NCBI GenBank assembly: GCA_003991915.1
Contig: RQTK01000024.1
Location: 192,691 to 256,690 of the forward strand
Origin: Elysia chlorotica
Lineage: Eukaryota; Mollusca; Gastropoda; Plakobranchidae
Direction of reading: 5' to 3'
Length of the DNA stretch: 64,000 nt
The position numbers and the translations under genes are program-made. Below are positions 1 through 13,200 of this stretch, piece by piece; within the stretch, counting starts at the first letter, position 1; each line of letters opens with the position of its first letter. The notes beneath the pieces are model-generated. The model was given only the letters and a program-made list of their open reading frames with translations, searched no databases and was not told where the DNA came from.

Positions 1-848
1 TAATGTCCACGTCGTGCTGCCTGGGTGCTCTGACCGAGAGGTTGTGGGTAGCTGACTGAGCTCTGGCAAGGAGGACACTATGCCTTTGCGAGATGCGACA
101 AACAGAACCCACCAGCATGTGGATAAATCCAAACTAGTCACTGTACAAGTATAAAGCAACCCCCCCCCCCAAAGAGAGAAAGATGGCACCAAACATGTGC
201 AAATTCGGATCTGCCAGACAGATGGTAGAAGAGCTTGGGCCATCTTAGAAAATCTGTCTGGAAACAAACAGAAAACAAATTCAAAACCCATGTCATTGTA
301 AAACCAAGGAACACAATCAGAGAAGCTTAACACTTTTCAAACAAACAAATCTATAACAGACAAGCTAAATGACAAGGTATTGCTGAAAGAGCTGAAGATG
401 AGGGAGGAAAATGAAAAAAAGATATTGCATCAATATTTACAGAGGATCTCAAACTTGAGGAATTGGTTACTGCCTTAAAGACACTCAAACAAAGACCCCG
501 TAATATTCAACGTCAACACAGCTACAAAGAACTGCTGCCTTCTTCTTCATGGTTCTAGGCAAAAGAGTGGAAGCTCGGAGGCCACTGGATTAAAAACAAC
601 AACGCCCAAATAGAGAGAAGCAAAATAAAAAAAAACAAACAAGAAGTTGCCCCATCCAGAGATTTCTTCAACTCTGTGTTCTAATTTCTAAAAAGAATTG
701 TTCTCGCTGGACTGTCCTCCCAACCCTTCCCCTGTCTCACCCCAAATTCCTTGTTACACTTTCACATGCACGCCTTTCCTCCATCTCTTCCTCTTTATCA
801 GGCTCTCAAAAAGTTCAGACCACCCATTCAAAAAAAAAATGTAAGATA
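1..848. other. Non-coding flank downstream of MTG2
   Basis: AT-rich sequence with short A-runs and a C-run near 162. Bases about 430-590 give a weak plus-strand resemblance to the helical part of a non-LTR reverse transcriptase (EDLKLEELVTALKTLKQ), too degraded to call. No exon is recognised. It may contain the MTG2 3'UTR end. Confidence 0.4.
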
Positions 849-1345
849 TTAATTGTGAACATCCTGATCGAGTACATGGTATTTGTCATAAATGACTCTG
901 AGTTCATGAAGCAACTGCTCGATTCCTATTGTCCTTTTAGCAGACACACCAAGAACCTTTAAGGCAGGTTTCAGTTGGACTTCCTTCCCAACATTTCCCA
1001 TCTGTTCATGTTGAGTCTGCTCCTCATCAAGTTTTGCCTGGAGTTCTTCTACCTTGCTTTGTGCACCAGGGAGGTCCACTTTGTTGGCCAACAGCAGGCT
1101 TGGACGCCCGGAGAGGCCTGGCTGGTACTGCTCAAGTTCATATCTGAGTTTTTTCAGCTGATCATACGGTGAGAGGCCACCACTGGCTACGGGATCAGGT
1201 TGCTTCTGTTGCTCGTTGTTCAATGATCCAATTCCCAAATCAAGAACGTAAACCAGGCAGAGGCAGCGCTCTATGTGCCTTAGGAAATCCATGCCGAGAC
1301 CTCTGTTTAAATGAGCACCAGGAATTAGACCTGGAATGTCTGCAA
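849..1345 (-). CDS. MTG2: MTG2 terminal exon, G3-G5 and C-terminus
   Basis: Acceptor tttatccag|TTGCAGAC; the joined codon is Val and the exon reads [18 protein letters not shown], then [18 protein letters not shown] and [15 protein letters not shown], ending at a stop at 849-851. A Q/E-rich insertion lies between G4 and G5 ([11 protein letters not shown]) compared with human MTG2. Confidence 0.96.
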
Positions 1346-4300
1346 CTGGATAAAATGAAAATAAGACAATATGATAATACTTTATTACTTTGCATTGGAG
1401 ATTTTAATTTGGAAGTTAAGACAAGATGATGAATAAGCATAAATCTAGGCGTTATAATAGATCATTCTCAAGTCATAAGGAGTCATTTGAATACACACGC
1501 ATGGGTGGGAGCAAACATTTTCAAAAAGCCTGCAGAACAAGTAGGTTTGTTAAATTTACTGGAAAAGTCTGCAACCCATCGCAGGTTTTTTCTTACTAGG
1601 TACCGGTACCATTATTGTACCATCGTAGGCCTGCTTTTTATACAGATTCATTAAAACAACAATAAAGAGAACATTGGAAATCCTAAATTTTAACCAATCA
1701 TTGCACTTTTGCAAGCTAAATTATGTTCAGGATAGGTAAAATTCTGGAGAGTATTTTTAATTTTATGAGCATTTGAGACTTGACATACTTTTTTTAAAAA
1801 AGGCCTCAGAAGTACCGGAAGTCTTTCAGTTGTCATGTCATCAAACTATTCAAAAAACAAGAAAGGCACCCTTGGATCACAGATTGTTGGCTTCTGCATC
1901 CCTAACTCAAATCATTGCGAGCATAAAATGGCCATACTCTAAAATCTGACGGAGTCACTCTTTTCGAGTTATCCCATTGTTTGCATATGAGTAGAACATG
2001 CACATCCCCAGACACTGACAACAAGCATCGGTGACATAGATTCGGGTCATGGACCACAAGAACTTGAAGCACCGTGACTGGTTGTTCAATGAAACTAGAT
2101 GGCTACCAAAGACACTCGTCTGTAACCGTACTCAAAATAATTGTCGCAACATTTAGCGGTGTGTTATTCAACGCCATACGAAAATATTATGGATATACAT
2201 TTAACTAACTAACAAAACTAATACTAGTCTAATGGTATCGTATTGGTAATTTTAACATCAATAGTTCTTGGTCACTGCTACCAGTACCACCCCAATGTTT
2301 TTTTCTCCCAAGTTACTACATGTACTGAGCATTTAAGAGAAGCCAGCAAGTGGTCTTGTGAAATCTCTATTGGTCGGCATGCAGGCCGTAGCCGGCACTC
2401 TCCCACCCATGTCCATGTACATACATTCAGAAAACTATGCGCAAATTTCATAACTACCATTTCTAGTCTACATGATTCTAGCCAGTTGAAAAAATAAAAG
2501 GGGATGAGGTTTAACTTTAAAACTGGAAACAAACCTAGTCTATTACCAACATTTTGGTAAAAAATTAGGTTCAAAATGGAGATGCCAAATTGAGAATGTC
2601 TTACATTAATTTAAAATTTGTAAATCATTAAGTCTAGCCCATTAACCCTCTATTTTTTCTTTTTTCTTCCAAAGATATATAGCAACACAGTAAATCTTTC
2701 AAGTGGCCTCTGCCTGTCTGTCTGTCTCTCTCTCTGGCCAGAAGTGGAGGATCGATCACTTGATTACAAGACTCACGACTGGCATAACAATATTTTCCGT
2801 AGCAGATTCCCCACAATTGACTCTTGAAAATTTAAGGGTTTTAAAAAATCTGCCACCTGTGAGATCAGACCTGTGCTAATGTAAAAGATGTAATACAAAC
2901 AAAAAACCCCCACCAACAAACATTTTTTCAATAGAAATATTTTTTTAAATAATTTTAAACACCATGCAAGAGAGCAATTGAATTTTAACTAATAACAGTG
3001 TAAAAATATTGAAGTGAACAAAAGTGACTATTGTCCTATTCATGATTTAAACAAACACACTATGTTGAGAGCATGCTATTTCACAAAAGATCTTAAAACC
3101 AACACCAGCTTTAGAAATATTAAAAAATTTAAAATATTTATCACAAAAAGTTTTCTCGCAATGATTCATTATTCAATTTAAAGTAAGTGTTGAAGAGCTT
3201 TAATAACTTATAATTACCTGCAATCTGTTCATGATCATCATAGAGGATCATACCAACATGAGGGTTGAGTGTTGTGAAAGGAAAGGCTGATACAGCAGGC
3301 CGAGCTCTAGAGATTGCCCTCAGAAGGGTTGACTTTCCAGCATTAGGAAACCCTATCTGAAATAAAATTGCATGAACAATAATACTACATATTGTCAAAA
3401 ATGGCTCCATCGACAGCATATGTACAATCTATTTCATATTTCTTTAATAAACCTGAAATGAATTAAAAAAAAATAAAGTTTGAGATCATAATCACTTCAT
3501 TCTCAATTTTTTATATAAAAAAAACCAAAAGGCAATCCCAAGGTTTTACCAACATTTTTATGCAACAGGGCCGCACAAAGAGTCTAGTTGCAAACCATGT
3601 ATCATACGAGTTTTAAAAGATCAGAAGTCTTATGTAAAAAAAATAATATTATTATCATTGTGGAATAATGACAACACCAGAGGAGCCAAATGTCTTATTG
3701 TTACGTGAACAAGCTGCCATTGGATTTTTAATATAATCAATATGTTCAAAACTGTCCAAAGTTTTTTTGTGATCTCCATTTTATGCATGTAAAAAAAAAA
3801 AAGAAAAGCCCCTAATTTGACTCTGAACACTGAGCCTGCAGGACTGCTGTGTTTGTTGTAAACTAATGTTGGAGGTACATGTACTATCTCAATTGGGTTT
3901 TCATTCTCATCACCTTAATGACACAAGAGACTTTGAGATAAAATTAAGAGAAAGATAAAATAAAACCAACAAAATATTTTTGTTTCTTACTTCACATTAT
4001 CTAATTTCATACTCACCAATCCAAAATGTGCCATGGTTTTGAGTTCCACCTTTACTTCCCTGACTTGACCTTCTGCCCCTACCTCAGCTACAGCGGGAGC
4101 TCTATTCTCATTGGACAGGAAAAAATGGTTGCCTTTCCCCCCAGCACCACCACGAGCAGCGATAAAAACATCGTCTTCTTTGTCAAGTGAAGCAAGAAGG
4201 CCTCCATTCTCAGACTTGATGACAGTTCCTTTGGGCACCTTTGAATAAAGATCAAGAACAAAATTGAAAGATTTTCAACACAATACTTTGAATGAATTAT

Positions 4301-5124
4301 TTTAAAGTAAGAAAGATTAATTATTCAATTTGCACGGATATGTAATTCATCTTGGTAGGGTAATAAAATATGGTAATTCTGATACCATGGTCATGCCATT
4401 AAACTATTCATAAATCTCAATAAACAATCAATCAAAACAAAATCAAAACCATTAATAATCCTAATGTTACTTAGAAAGTCAAAACAATATCTTACTCTCC
4501 ACCCAGCTAAAAAATAAAAAGGGAAAAAACAGAATGAACAACAAAAAATAAAAAATATGAACACTTATTAGGTGCTTAAAGACAACCCAGCCTCAAACAA
4601 ATACAGTGGATCTTGCATATAACAACATCAGTCTCAACAAAGCCATGGCCAAAACGAAGGCTATCTTAGGGACGTTTTTTTCCACTTATATAAAGCCTAC
4701 AATTGGACCTTGGGACTAACGAAAAGATTAAACGAAAACCTTGGACGTAATGAAGTACTAGGTTCGGGTAGTGGTTTAGATTTCCAGACATTTCAGCGAA
4801 TAAAAGCTATGAAAAACTCTGGTGTAGAGAGGTACACATGCACCGATTGAGTCCATTTCAAAATTGGAGAGATACATGGTGCGGATGTGTATGGGGGCGT
4901 ACTGAGTGATCAGCTGATCAAGGCGCGGTGCTGGTAGATTTGCCATACAGCGCAAGAAATGGTGAGCATTATATAGAAAATGGTTTGTCTTTACGTTGAA
5001 AATTTTAAAAACGATCTTTAAAAAATGATGTAAAATAAAAACAAAAATCATAAATAGGCAGTTGAGTGAGAATGTTTGGAACTGAAAGATGGAGAAAAAC
5101 ACAAATGCCATGAAGAGAAGGTCC

Positions 5125-5195
<71 letters not shown>

Positions 5196-8100
5196 AGAAA
5201 GAAGTTTAAAGAGAGCCCAGAAGCGAGAAAGAGAGAGATCACATCGAGTAGAGTGTGTACCAATTACGCAGACCTCCAGACACGGCTAAAACCAGTGTTG
5301 CATCACTCTTTGTTCCTGAGAGTGATAGATATCATAAAGAAAAGCTTTGACACAGCGTGACATATGGAATTGCACAGTTACTTGGGTTTATTTTCGGATA
5401 TAATTGTGCATGTATGACTAAAGGTTTCTTCAGGAAACAAAGTACCGACAATCAAAGATATTTTATAAACTCAGCTAGGTCGATGCCCAAACAGGCATAT
5501 TTGAGCAGCATCAGCTTCTTTTGAAAATGTCAACTCAAACTCAAGATTAATGCCAATTTTTATTCACTGAACACGGACAGATGTTTTGTTGTATTGAAGG
5601 AAGTAAAATTACTTGGGGGACATCGTAAAGCTCTTTTAAAACTTTGAATAAGTGAGAAAGAGAGCAAAATAACTAAAAACTATTAGAAATTGTCTTCCTT
5701 GCGAGTCAAGTCTATTATATTTATTATGACCTTTACTGTAAAAAAACATGGTAAGTAACGAATGTAAAATGTATCACAAACCTCAATGTATCTATGATCT
5801 GCATTTTGTCCATGTCTTTGTCTTGTTTTGCCATTGACTCCATTTGCTGCTTTCTCAGATCTCTTCAGATGGGATAGAGATTTGATGTTGTGGCTCACTG
5901 AAAACCCCCCAGTGAAATTGAAACTGTATGAGGCACTAAAATAATACAGAAGGATAACCTCACTGTTTAATGCAAAAAGGGAACACAATTTTTCCTCTTA
6001 AAATTGTTCCATACCCTCTAAGATTTCTCGTCCTTAAAATAAAGTTCACTTTGTAAAAAAAATCATTTGTCTTCACTTTGAAAAGTTGTAAAAGCTACTT
6101 AAAAAATATGATTGGATAAATTAAAAGACAAGGCAGAAGGACAACTAATTTGTGGTAAAAATAAAAAAGGCATCCAAAATACAACTCTTGACTTGTGTTC
6201 GATCATGGAATTACAATTACAGTGATCTCCGTGTACCAACCCACTCTGTCTTCGTACAAGCTCACCCTATGAAACACAATTCTTTCTATTTAATTTTGGC
6301 CTCATATAAATTGCGTGTGACTCAAAAGCAGGGGTAAAAACATCAATAGAATTCACTTGTGTTCTGCTTTTTCCGATGATATACTTTTATGATTTGAACA
6401 TAAAAAATCGTATTGAAGACACACATTCACAATATTGGTACGTGTAAAATGATATGATAAAATTAAAGCTATTAAAACGAGATGCAGTGATATTTCTTTA
6501 CAAAGAAACCATTCAATATATCAAACAAATAAAGACAAATGGTGCATATTTTTAGATGGACAGAAAAAGAGAGCAAAATTTGCACCCCTCAAATGCAACT
6601 GGCGGCCAGCAGCTTCTACTTCAAAGAACAGCTTTGTCTATGCAAGATCTCAGTGATATGGAGTGCTGTGTTCACTCAAAATACACTTAAAACTGAAAGC
6701 ACCATCAGTGTTAAAAGCATAACCACTGATCTAGACTGTCACACATGGCCACATCTAGCAGACCTTTTAACAAATGCCTAAAATTAACTTTACAAACAAT
6801 TCACCACAACCAATCGAGCACGCAATGCATTCAACTTGGCACTCAACTGAGCAAATCTTTGATCATCTGCACCAAGTGCCATCTTCAAGTTTATCAGACA
6901 CAAATATTTCCATTCAAGATGGATCTCATCCCTTTGACAAAATCCACTCCAATGCAGTTCTTAAAAAAACAACAAACAATTAGAAACAGATTCCACAATG
7001 ACAAAATCAGCCATGATTAAAAACGATAGCACGTTTAGCCACTCTCTCAGCCAATCATATCAATATTTCCATGTCCTTATTTATTTATTCCTGGCGTAAA
7101 TTAATGTGATATTGTCTTTAGAGTGAGGCCAACATTTTGAAAATTCACCCATTTGCCATTATTTTATTGAACAACTTAACTATCAATTACATCAATAAAG
7201 CTCTTAAAAACAGATTCTGTTTACAAATCAGCCAAAATAAAACAATGACTTTCATTATTTTAATTTCTTACTATCCCACATCTGTTTTGTCAAATATTAA
7301 CTTTTGAATGAGGCATCAGGTAAATTATATTGTACAAAGCAAAAAACATTATATATAAACTCCAATAATTATGCCAGCTGGCACAGTATTTTGTTGAGAT
7401 CAGGCGTGGTCACCAAGGCTCAGCTAAAATATTGCTACTGAGATGCCATGTACGCATTAAAATAAATACAAGGGAGGAGATACGTTTACAAAAAGGTAAG
7501 CACAGTAATCAAAACGTTGAATATTTTTCATTTTTGAAGTAGAGATCCAACAGGGCTTTAACAAAATTGAAGCACTTTTAATTCACAGCCTCATAAAAGG
7601 AAATAAAAAATATTACACATACAGCTAGTTAGAGTGATATACAGAATGGTTTTGAATGCTAAGGTTAAACTGAGATTACCTTTAAATATAACATGACCTC
7701 CGTGACCTCCATCTCCACCATCTGGTCCAGCCCACTCTCGATGCGGCAAAGACGAAAAAGATAACATTCCATTCCCACCTTTACCCCCACACACTTGTAG
7801 TTCAATGTAGTCAACAAAGTGCCCATTCTGCCATGGAGAAACAATACCACAAGTCAACATATTATATTATTAAGTGTTACAGTAGTGAAAATAAAAAATA
7901 AATATTATGAATAAAAAGGAGTGCACAATATCACATTACAGCAGACTTGTCAAAACTTGTCAAGATATCTTTTATCGGGTTGAAAGTATGAAGTCTTAGC
8001 TAAAGCTAGGTAGTTTGTAAACACAAGGTAGTTTGAGTAGCGCTGAGGAATGAAGGAAACATTAAAGCCAACATTACCGTTTGTAGTTTTTCTTTTTTGT

Positions 8101-8356
8101 CAAAGGAATGGTAAATTAGTAGTTTGAGGAAAATAAATTACATTATTCATTTTTTTAGCAATGCAGCAACATATTTGCATTTATATAAAGAGACATTTGT
8201 TAGTTTTTAGAGCATATAATACCTTTCTGACAGATACTTCTTTAGACTTCTTTGGTTTCACATATGTGGCATTTGTACAGAGGTAACATGTGATGAAGTC
8301 TTGAGTCAATGGCCGTTTTAGAAAGCAGAACAAGGAGCCTTTTAACATCATCCAGC
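849..8356 (-). CDS. MTG2: MTG2 (GTPBP5), mitochondrial Obg-family ribosome-assembly GTPase, six exons
   Basis: MTG2 proteins act in the mitochondrial matrix in late assembly of the large mitoribosomal subunit. Coding exons in transcript order are 8351-8223, 7827-7680, 5897-5782, 4238-4017, 3356-3218 and 1345-849; all junctions are GT/AG and phase-consistent, giving 416 aa (human about 406). Residues 1-43 are basic/hydrophobic, fitting a mitochondrial presequence. A glycine-rich Obg domain spans about 44-205 ([30 protein letters not shown]). The G domain follows: G1 GFPNAGKST (207-215), G2 threonines in [10 protein letters not shown]3 DIPG (254-257), G4 NKVD (339-342), G5 SAK (386-388). The alternative family member GTPBP10 is less likely because [12 protein letters not shown] and FLRHIERC align better with MTG2. 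The start is the first of two ATGs, six bases inside an exon with a good acceptor, so a non-coding 5' exon is expected. The first 848 bases of the window contain no clear minus-strand AATAAA. Confidence 0.95.
3218..3356 (-). CDS. MTG2: MTG2 exon 5, Walker A (G1) and G2
   Basis: Acceptor tatttcag|ATA and donor GCAG|gtaatt. Encodes [18 protein letters not shown], then [20 protein letters not shown]. Lysine 213 and Ser/Thr 214-215 of the P-loop are intact. Phase 1 out. Confidence 0.96.
4017..4238 (-). CDS. MTG2: MTG2 exon 4, end of Obg domain
   Basis: Acceptor ttcaaag|GTG and donor TTG|gtgagt. Seventy-four codons in phase 0: [13 protein letters not shown], the hallmark [20 protein letters not shown], and [11 protein letters not shown], which leads directly into G1 on the next exon. 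Confidence 0.95.
4604..4770. repeat. Possible Tigger/pogo-like fragment in MTG2 intron
   Basis: Begins CAGTGGATCTTGCATATAAC followed by repeated alternations of AACAA/AACGAA, which resembles the ends of Tigger/pogo-type elements that start CAGTGGA and contain ATATAACGAAC-like motifs. No matching inverted end was found downstream, so this is at best a fragment. Confidence 0.3.
5129..5190. repeat. (GA)n microsatellite in MTG2 intron
   Basis: About 30 uninterrupted GA units followed by impure GAAA. The long Arg-Glu and Leu-Ser readings through it are low-complexity artefacts. Confidence 0.95.
5782..5897 (-). CDS. MTG2: MTG2 exon 3, Obg domain
   Basis: Acceptor ttttcag|TGAGCC and donor GAG|gtttgt. 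Phase 1 in, phase 0 out. Encodes [14 protein letters not shown] and [17 protein letters not shown], matching the Obg segment with the N/G-rich loop before VPxGT. Confidence 0.92.
7680..7827 (-). CDS. MTG2: MTG2 exon 2, start of Obg domain
   Basis: Bounded by catggcag|AAT and AAAG|gtaatc. Encodes [18 protein letters not shown] and the [16 protein letters not shown] stretch, the first glycine-rich repeats of the Obg fold. Enters in phase 0 and leaves in phase 1. Confidence 0.93.
8223..8356 (-). CDS. MTG2: MTG2 exon with start codon
   Basis: The acceptor (ctcacatag) ends at 8357 and the donor (AAG|gtatta) follows 8223. The ATG at 8351 opens 43 codons reading [19 protein letters not shown] and onwards, rich in K/R and hydrophobics with no acidic residue until about position 18, as in a mitochondrial targeting peptide. 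An upstream leader exon is implied by the acceptor but I could not place it. Confidence 0.8.
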
Positions 8357-10086
8357 CTATGTGAGATAAGAATGAATCTTTTAAATGAACATTAAATACA
8401 TGTACCTGAACCACTTTGTGGTGGAGGTATTTGTTGTATTCAGGCGGCGAGAGCACAGGAAGTAATAGTAGAAGTTAAGGTCTAGATCTATGCTCCATGA
8501 GCAGCCAAGGCAATCCTGTATCCCAAGTTAGATGTTGATCCACTCAAGACAAAAGACACTCCAACTCCAAGACTGACTAAATCTACAGCCCCTGAAACAC
8601 AACTCACTGACATCACACTTTTCTAGGCTAAGGCCTCTAGGCAAGCCTAAAGGTGCGACTATACGAACTCATACATGCATATCGGAGAGACACAGACGAT
8701 ATACAGAAATCCATTTTTAGTGGTTATTCGTTCCTCGAGATACAGCGACTGTCGTACGACGGATAACAGCTTCCGTTGACGGACTGACAATCTGTGTTTA
8801 GCGACGGGGAGGCAAAACTTGATCTGTGATAGTCTGTGTTGGACGACCGCCATTGTTTTCCGTCTCTCGATTCAAAACTTTAAACACACTTTTCTCCAGA
8901 ATGCCATTATAAGTACATAGACTCAAGTGGTATATTTAGTCTCAGATAGTAATAAAATAAGGTCACAATAAAAATGATATATATGAAATAAGCTTAGTTT
9001 TTGAAAAACTTGAAAATTTAGCATAACCGCTGAGCACACTTTGACCTAGATAGCTGGTCAAGCCAGAATCTAGGCTCGCGTGTATGTGCAAAGAGCGATT
9101 CCCTGCGGACCAGTGACCTTTGATCCTGGTATCATGTGCTTTGGCTGGCATCTGTGTTGCAGTTGCTTGGGTTGTTTAGATTATACCAGAACCGCATACT
9201 TTGCCATATGTGACGACCCATGCTTGGCTTAGTTTGGTGTATCTAGGCCCTAACATAACACATCATACTCATGACAGTTTACACACTTTCACCACAGTAC
9301 AATGTATTGGAAAAATAAGCGTGTGGAGGCAGCAATGAACAAAGGTCTTATTACGTAGAACAACTTGTTGAGGACACAAGCATAACACGTAAAAATGTTG
9401 CCAGCGAAATGAAGGACAGAAAACCCCCAAAAATGGAAAGTAAATCTAGATCTACATTATAATCTAGATTATAATCTAGATCTAGGCCTAGTCATAGCAG
9501 AATTTGACTTCGGTCGACTAAGTAAAGCTTGTTGGTCAAAATACACCAATTACACTCTATGCTAAGATCATAACTCGTATTCATATTTCTATTTTTAATC
9601 TTCAGAAATACCTAATGTAGCCAGTCTCCGTATCAACAGTAGGATAACGCATGAAGATTCAGTTTTCGCGTCTCCTTCAGCAGGCTCTAAAATCTCAATC
9701 TCAAACCGAAAGCAAAACATAGCTCAAAAGCCTCAACAGGAGCCCTCATTATCACTACGGTATCCTTTGACCTCTGAACTATGTAATCAGCATAATTAGC
9801 CATTGATTACATGAGCTTTTAAGATACATAGTTTTCTAGACTTCATAGGATTTATACTTCAGCAAAGAACAATTATGGAAATACAATATAACCTTTAAAC
9901 CTGTTTTACTTCAAATAACAAATTATTCTATGACAATGGCACGTTTTTTTAAACCAATCAAAACTAGTCAAAAGAGTTGTTTCATAATCTTGTCCGGTTT
10001 CTGCGAAGGCGTCGTCACAATAAGGCCTAGATAATCTCATCACCAAGCCCTAAGTGGTCAAACAATCTGTGCAGCCAGCAGACAGA
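8357..10086. promoter_or_regulatory. Divergent MTG2/PEDS1 intergenic region
   Basis: Separates the minus-strand MTG2 start exon from the plus-strand PEDS1 start codon by 1.7 kb, part of which is the R600 repeat. The non-repeat part next to PEDS1 (about 9250-10050) is where promoters for both genes are expected. An AGATCTAG-rich patch lies at about 9437-9490. I see no clear TATA box or mappable initiator; the bidirectional role is inferred from layout only. Confidence 0.4.
8650..9252 (+). mobile_element. Interspersed repeat family R600, copy 1 (non-autonomous DNA-transposon-like)
   Basis: Aligns by eye over about 600 bases with 23812-24421: shared blocks include GGTCACAATAAAAATGAT, GAAATAAGCTTAGTTTTTGAA, CTGGTCAAGCCAGA and TTGATCCTGGTATCA. 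Ends are imperfect inverted repeats (TAAAGGTGCGACTATACG against the complement of the right end, about 11 of 18). It contains no transposase. It lies in the MTG2/PEDS1 divergent interval, probably in the MTG2 5'UTR intron. Confidence 0.65.
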
Positions 10087-10243
10087 ATGGGTGTCAAATC
10101 TGCTACAGAGATTATTAATAATTCTATGACAGAGGAAGACCCCAATAAAAACATCCAGTATTCAGAAGGAGCGGCAGCTCAAAAGCCAAGATGGGGACCT
10201 GAACATGCTGGAGCTAAGGAGTTGGCCAGTAAATACACAAGAG
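10087..10243 (+). CDS. PEDS1: PEDS1 exon 1
   Basis: ATG at 10087 with an in-frame stop 36 bases upstream. Ends AGAG|gtgaga in phase 1. Encodes a variable N-terminus, then the conserved [18 protein letters not shown] (human RWGAQHAGARELAALYSPG). Confidence 0.92.
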
Positions 10244-13200
10244 GTGAGATAGCCGTTGTCCAGCATTAGCCCAGATTTAGAAATCTTGATAAAGACAATT
10301 GACGCTTTATTATAAATCTGTCTTTTAGATATAGATCTAGATCTAAATCTATTTCTGGATCTAGAATCAATTGTTTATAGATTTGAAAGCTAAAGAAAGC
10401 TTTATACTCAAGATCTAGATAACATTTTACACCTAGGCTAATATATATTCATTTATAAATTCTGGATTTCGTTTTGGAATGGTGTCCGTGAATGTTGTGT
10501 TTAGTCACCTCTTACACAATGTTAATGGCCGTAGCTGCTTGGACAGGATTTTACATGAAGAAAAGATTCTATCAGTGTGGCACTCTAATACCTCGTGATT
10601 TTGTACGACTATTTTCTCAGAGTATGATGCTGATTTATAGGTTGTGTAATGTGTATGTATCGTGTGAAAAGAAATGATTATAATTTCTATTCATACGACA
10701 GTCGCAACCTGTTGCAGGCCACAAGAACTCCCATTCAATACAGTCTGTAGATTTATGAATGATGGATTAAGTACACAACCATATAAGGCATGGACCTTTT
10801 TTAAAATCATGTTTCATGATGGGAATTATTAGGCCTACTTTGAGAACAATAGGAAATAGGTATCCTTAATTTATTCCTTATCTAATTATCAAACCTTTTC
10901 ATTCTTTAAAAAATCAACAATTTCATTTTATCCTATCCTTGAGGCATTGTTGTATGGTACCAGGTAAATCTAGACTGTTTACAGTGTTATGTATTGTGAC
11001 TGGAAATGGGCTGTTCTTAATTGTACATATACCTAAATTTTGGGACCTTTTGAAACCCCCCTCACTTTTTTTGCGCGTGTTTTCCCTCTCTCTTAAGGTT
11101 ATACCTTAAAAAAAAAAAAGTAAAATTAGCGCATATAAATCCAATAGAAATGTACCATACATTCACAATGTATCAATTTTACCGTTTTAATGGTACTGTG
11201 ATTCAATTTTTGGACCTCTGTGTGCCATTTTCCCCCTTGTAAAGTGACAAAAAAACCCCAGAATAATTAATGTGAAAAATCATTACTACATAGACTGATG
11301 TAACTTAACTTTTTTTAAAATATATTCTTATATGTATACACTCATATTTAACAGAAAAGTTTTGGAGTTAAAATCCTTGCGTATTCATACATGAAGTTAT
11401 GAAAGCGTTAAAATGGATACTTTTATACAGGTAATGCTATCGTAACTTCTTAGATTTACAATAGTAGTCGTTTAAAGTCTACCTCATAATAAGTCTTATG
11501 TTTCATTGTAAATGTTACTGTCTATCCATATGCATTGCACCACCGTGCAAAACATTATAGTTAGGCATTTTTTATTTTAGTTTCTAAACTTAAACATTAT
11601 GATATAAACACTCATATTTTTATCGACAAAATTTCAGGGAAAACTTATGGTAATTTTTTTGATGTGTTAAACAAACAAAAATTTCATCAAATTAATTTCC
11701 TTCTTTTTTAACAACACTATAAGAATTAAAGTGTCATAGCTTTATAAATTGAATCTTTCAAAAATTCAATTTTCCTTAACTTCTCAAAGATGCATAAAAA
11801 AGCTAACATCATATTAGTGAAAAGTTTCAGGCTCAGATCTTCTGGTTGATTTTGTAGACCCAGTCTGAGTTACAGATGACTGGCTTTAAGTGATAGAGTT
11901 TATTCGTTAAATCCCATGGTATTTATCACTGCGTGTATCAAACAGTTTTGTGACAAATGTCTGTAACACCTACTAGTTGATGTTGGAAGTTAATAAACGT
12001 ACCAACCAGATCTAACAGCTTTGATGAAAAATATTCATTCTTCTAAAACCCTTTGATTATAGCAACAGGTGCAAAAACCCATGATAAGGTTCAACTTCAT
12101 GGCTTGGGCAAGGCATCTATGTACTATCTTTATTTACGTGTAATCTACAAATGGTCGCCAATATGTCCAATTATACTAAATGTCATCAACTTCCTTCTTC
12201 TGTTATATTTACCCCTGCTCATGTTGCTGGCAGCTGAGCCATTTTAGTTTGACAGAAGAAGGTTACAGTTCGATTAGTAAATCTACTCAGAATCTAGGCC
12301 TCTCTAATTCTAAATATAATAAATCTAGAGAGCTAGATGTTAGATTAATACGCCCAAGTTCCTATTTCCATCCTATAACTTGTTCTGTACGGCTTCCTAA
12401 AATACTTTTCCTCAAATTCCTTCACTTTAATTTCAAATTTCAAACTCTTCAAAACTATCAAATGTTTTCTCTATTTCAAAGCTGGTCAATTTCAATTTTG
12501 ACTCGCTCTCCTGACCTCTTGATTGACCGAGAGACCCAGACTGATACTAAGAGAAAGGGAGTCTTGAAGAAAAAGAAAAGTTATGCCAAGGGGGCTGAGC
12601 CTCGAGAACTGCGAGAAGTTGATGCCATTGCGTCTCTTTTTCCGAATAGAATCTCGTCTTTGCATACGGTTACATAAGAGTAGGCCATAAATTGAGGATG
12701 TTAACAAGTCCGTGTGCTTGGAGATTTTACTTGTAACTTACATGTATAAATATGAACATAGAAATGACTCCAGACGATTAAATTTGTAGATCTAGAGAGG
12801 CTTATAATTAAATCAAGTTTTCTGGACCGGATTGAGATTGTAATGCATTGGTGATAATGTCTTAAATTCTCTGTAGACTCCAGGGCCTAGGCTTACAGAT
12901 TAATTATTTGGAAGCCTTCTCTTTAATATCTATATTAGATTTATAGATAAGAAACCGTTATGTTAAATTAACATTTATATTGCTTTATAACTGGTTTAAT
13001 ATTAAATATTCTCATTGTTGATATAAATATCTGCATATTTTTTAAATATTTTTATACATCTGCCTAGATATATTTTAAATACATGTATGATGTAATAATT
13101 ATTGTCTATCTGCCTTTCTGTAGCATATTTAACCATGATGACAAATTTCCTTGGATGGACAATAAATTTAAAAGTACATCTAATGTTATCTTAATATCCA

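Noticed and set aside
430-590. Possible LINE reverse-transcriptase fragment (EELVTALKTLKQ)
   Set aside because: Short, breaks quickly and matches only a helical pattern; not enough to annotate.
5048-5360. Arg-Glu and Leu-Ser repeat open frames
   Set aside because: Translations of a (GA)n microsatellite.
8659-9151. Minus-strand open frames with recurring KA.DTRI peptide, also at 24133
   Set aside because: The similarity reflects the R600 DNA repeat; frames are not conserved between the two copies.
12180-12677. 165-codon plus-strand open frame in PEDS1 intron 1
   Set aside because: Starts with ATG but has no domain, no splice context and intron-like composition.
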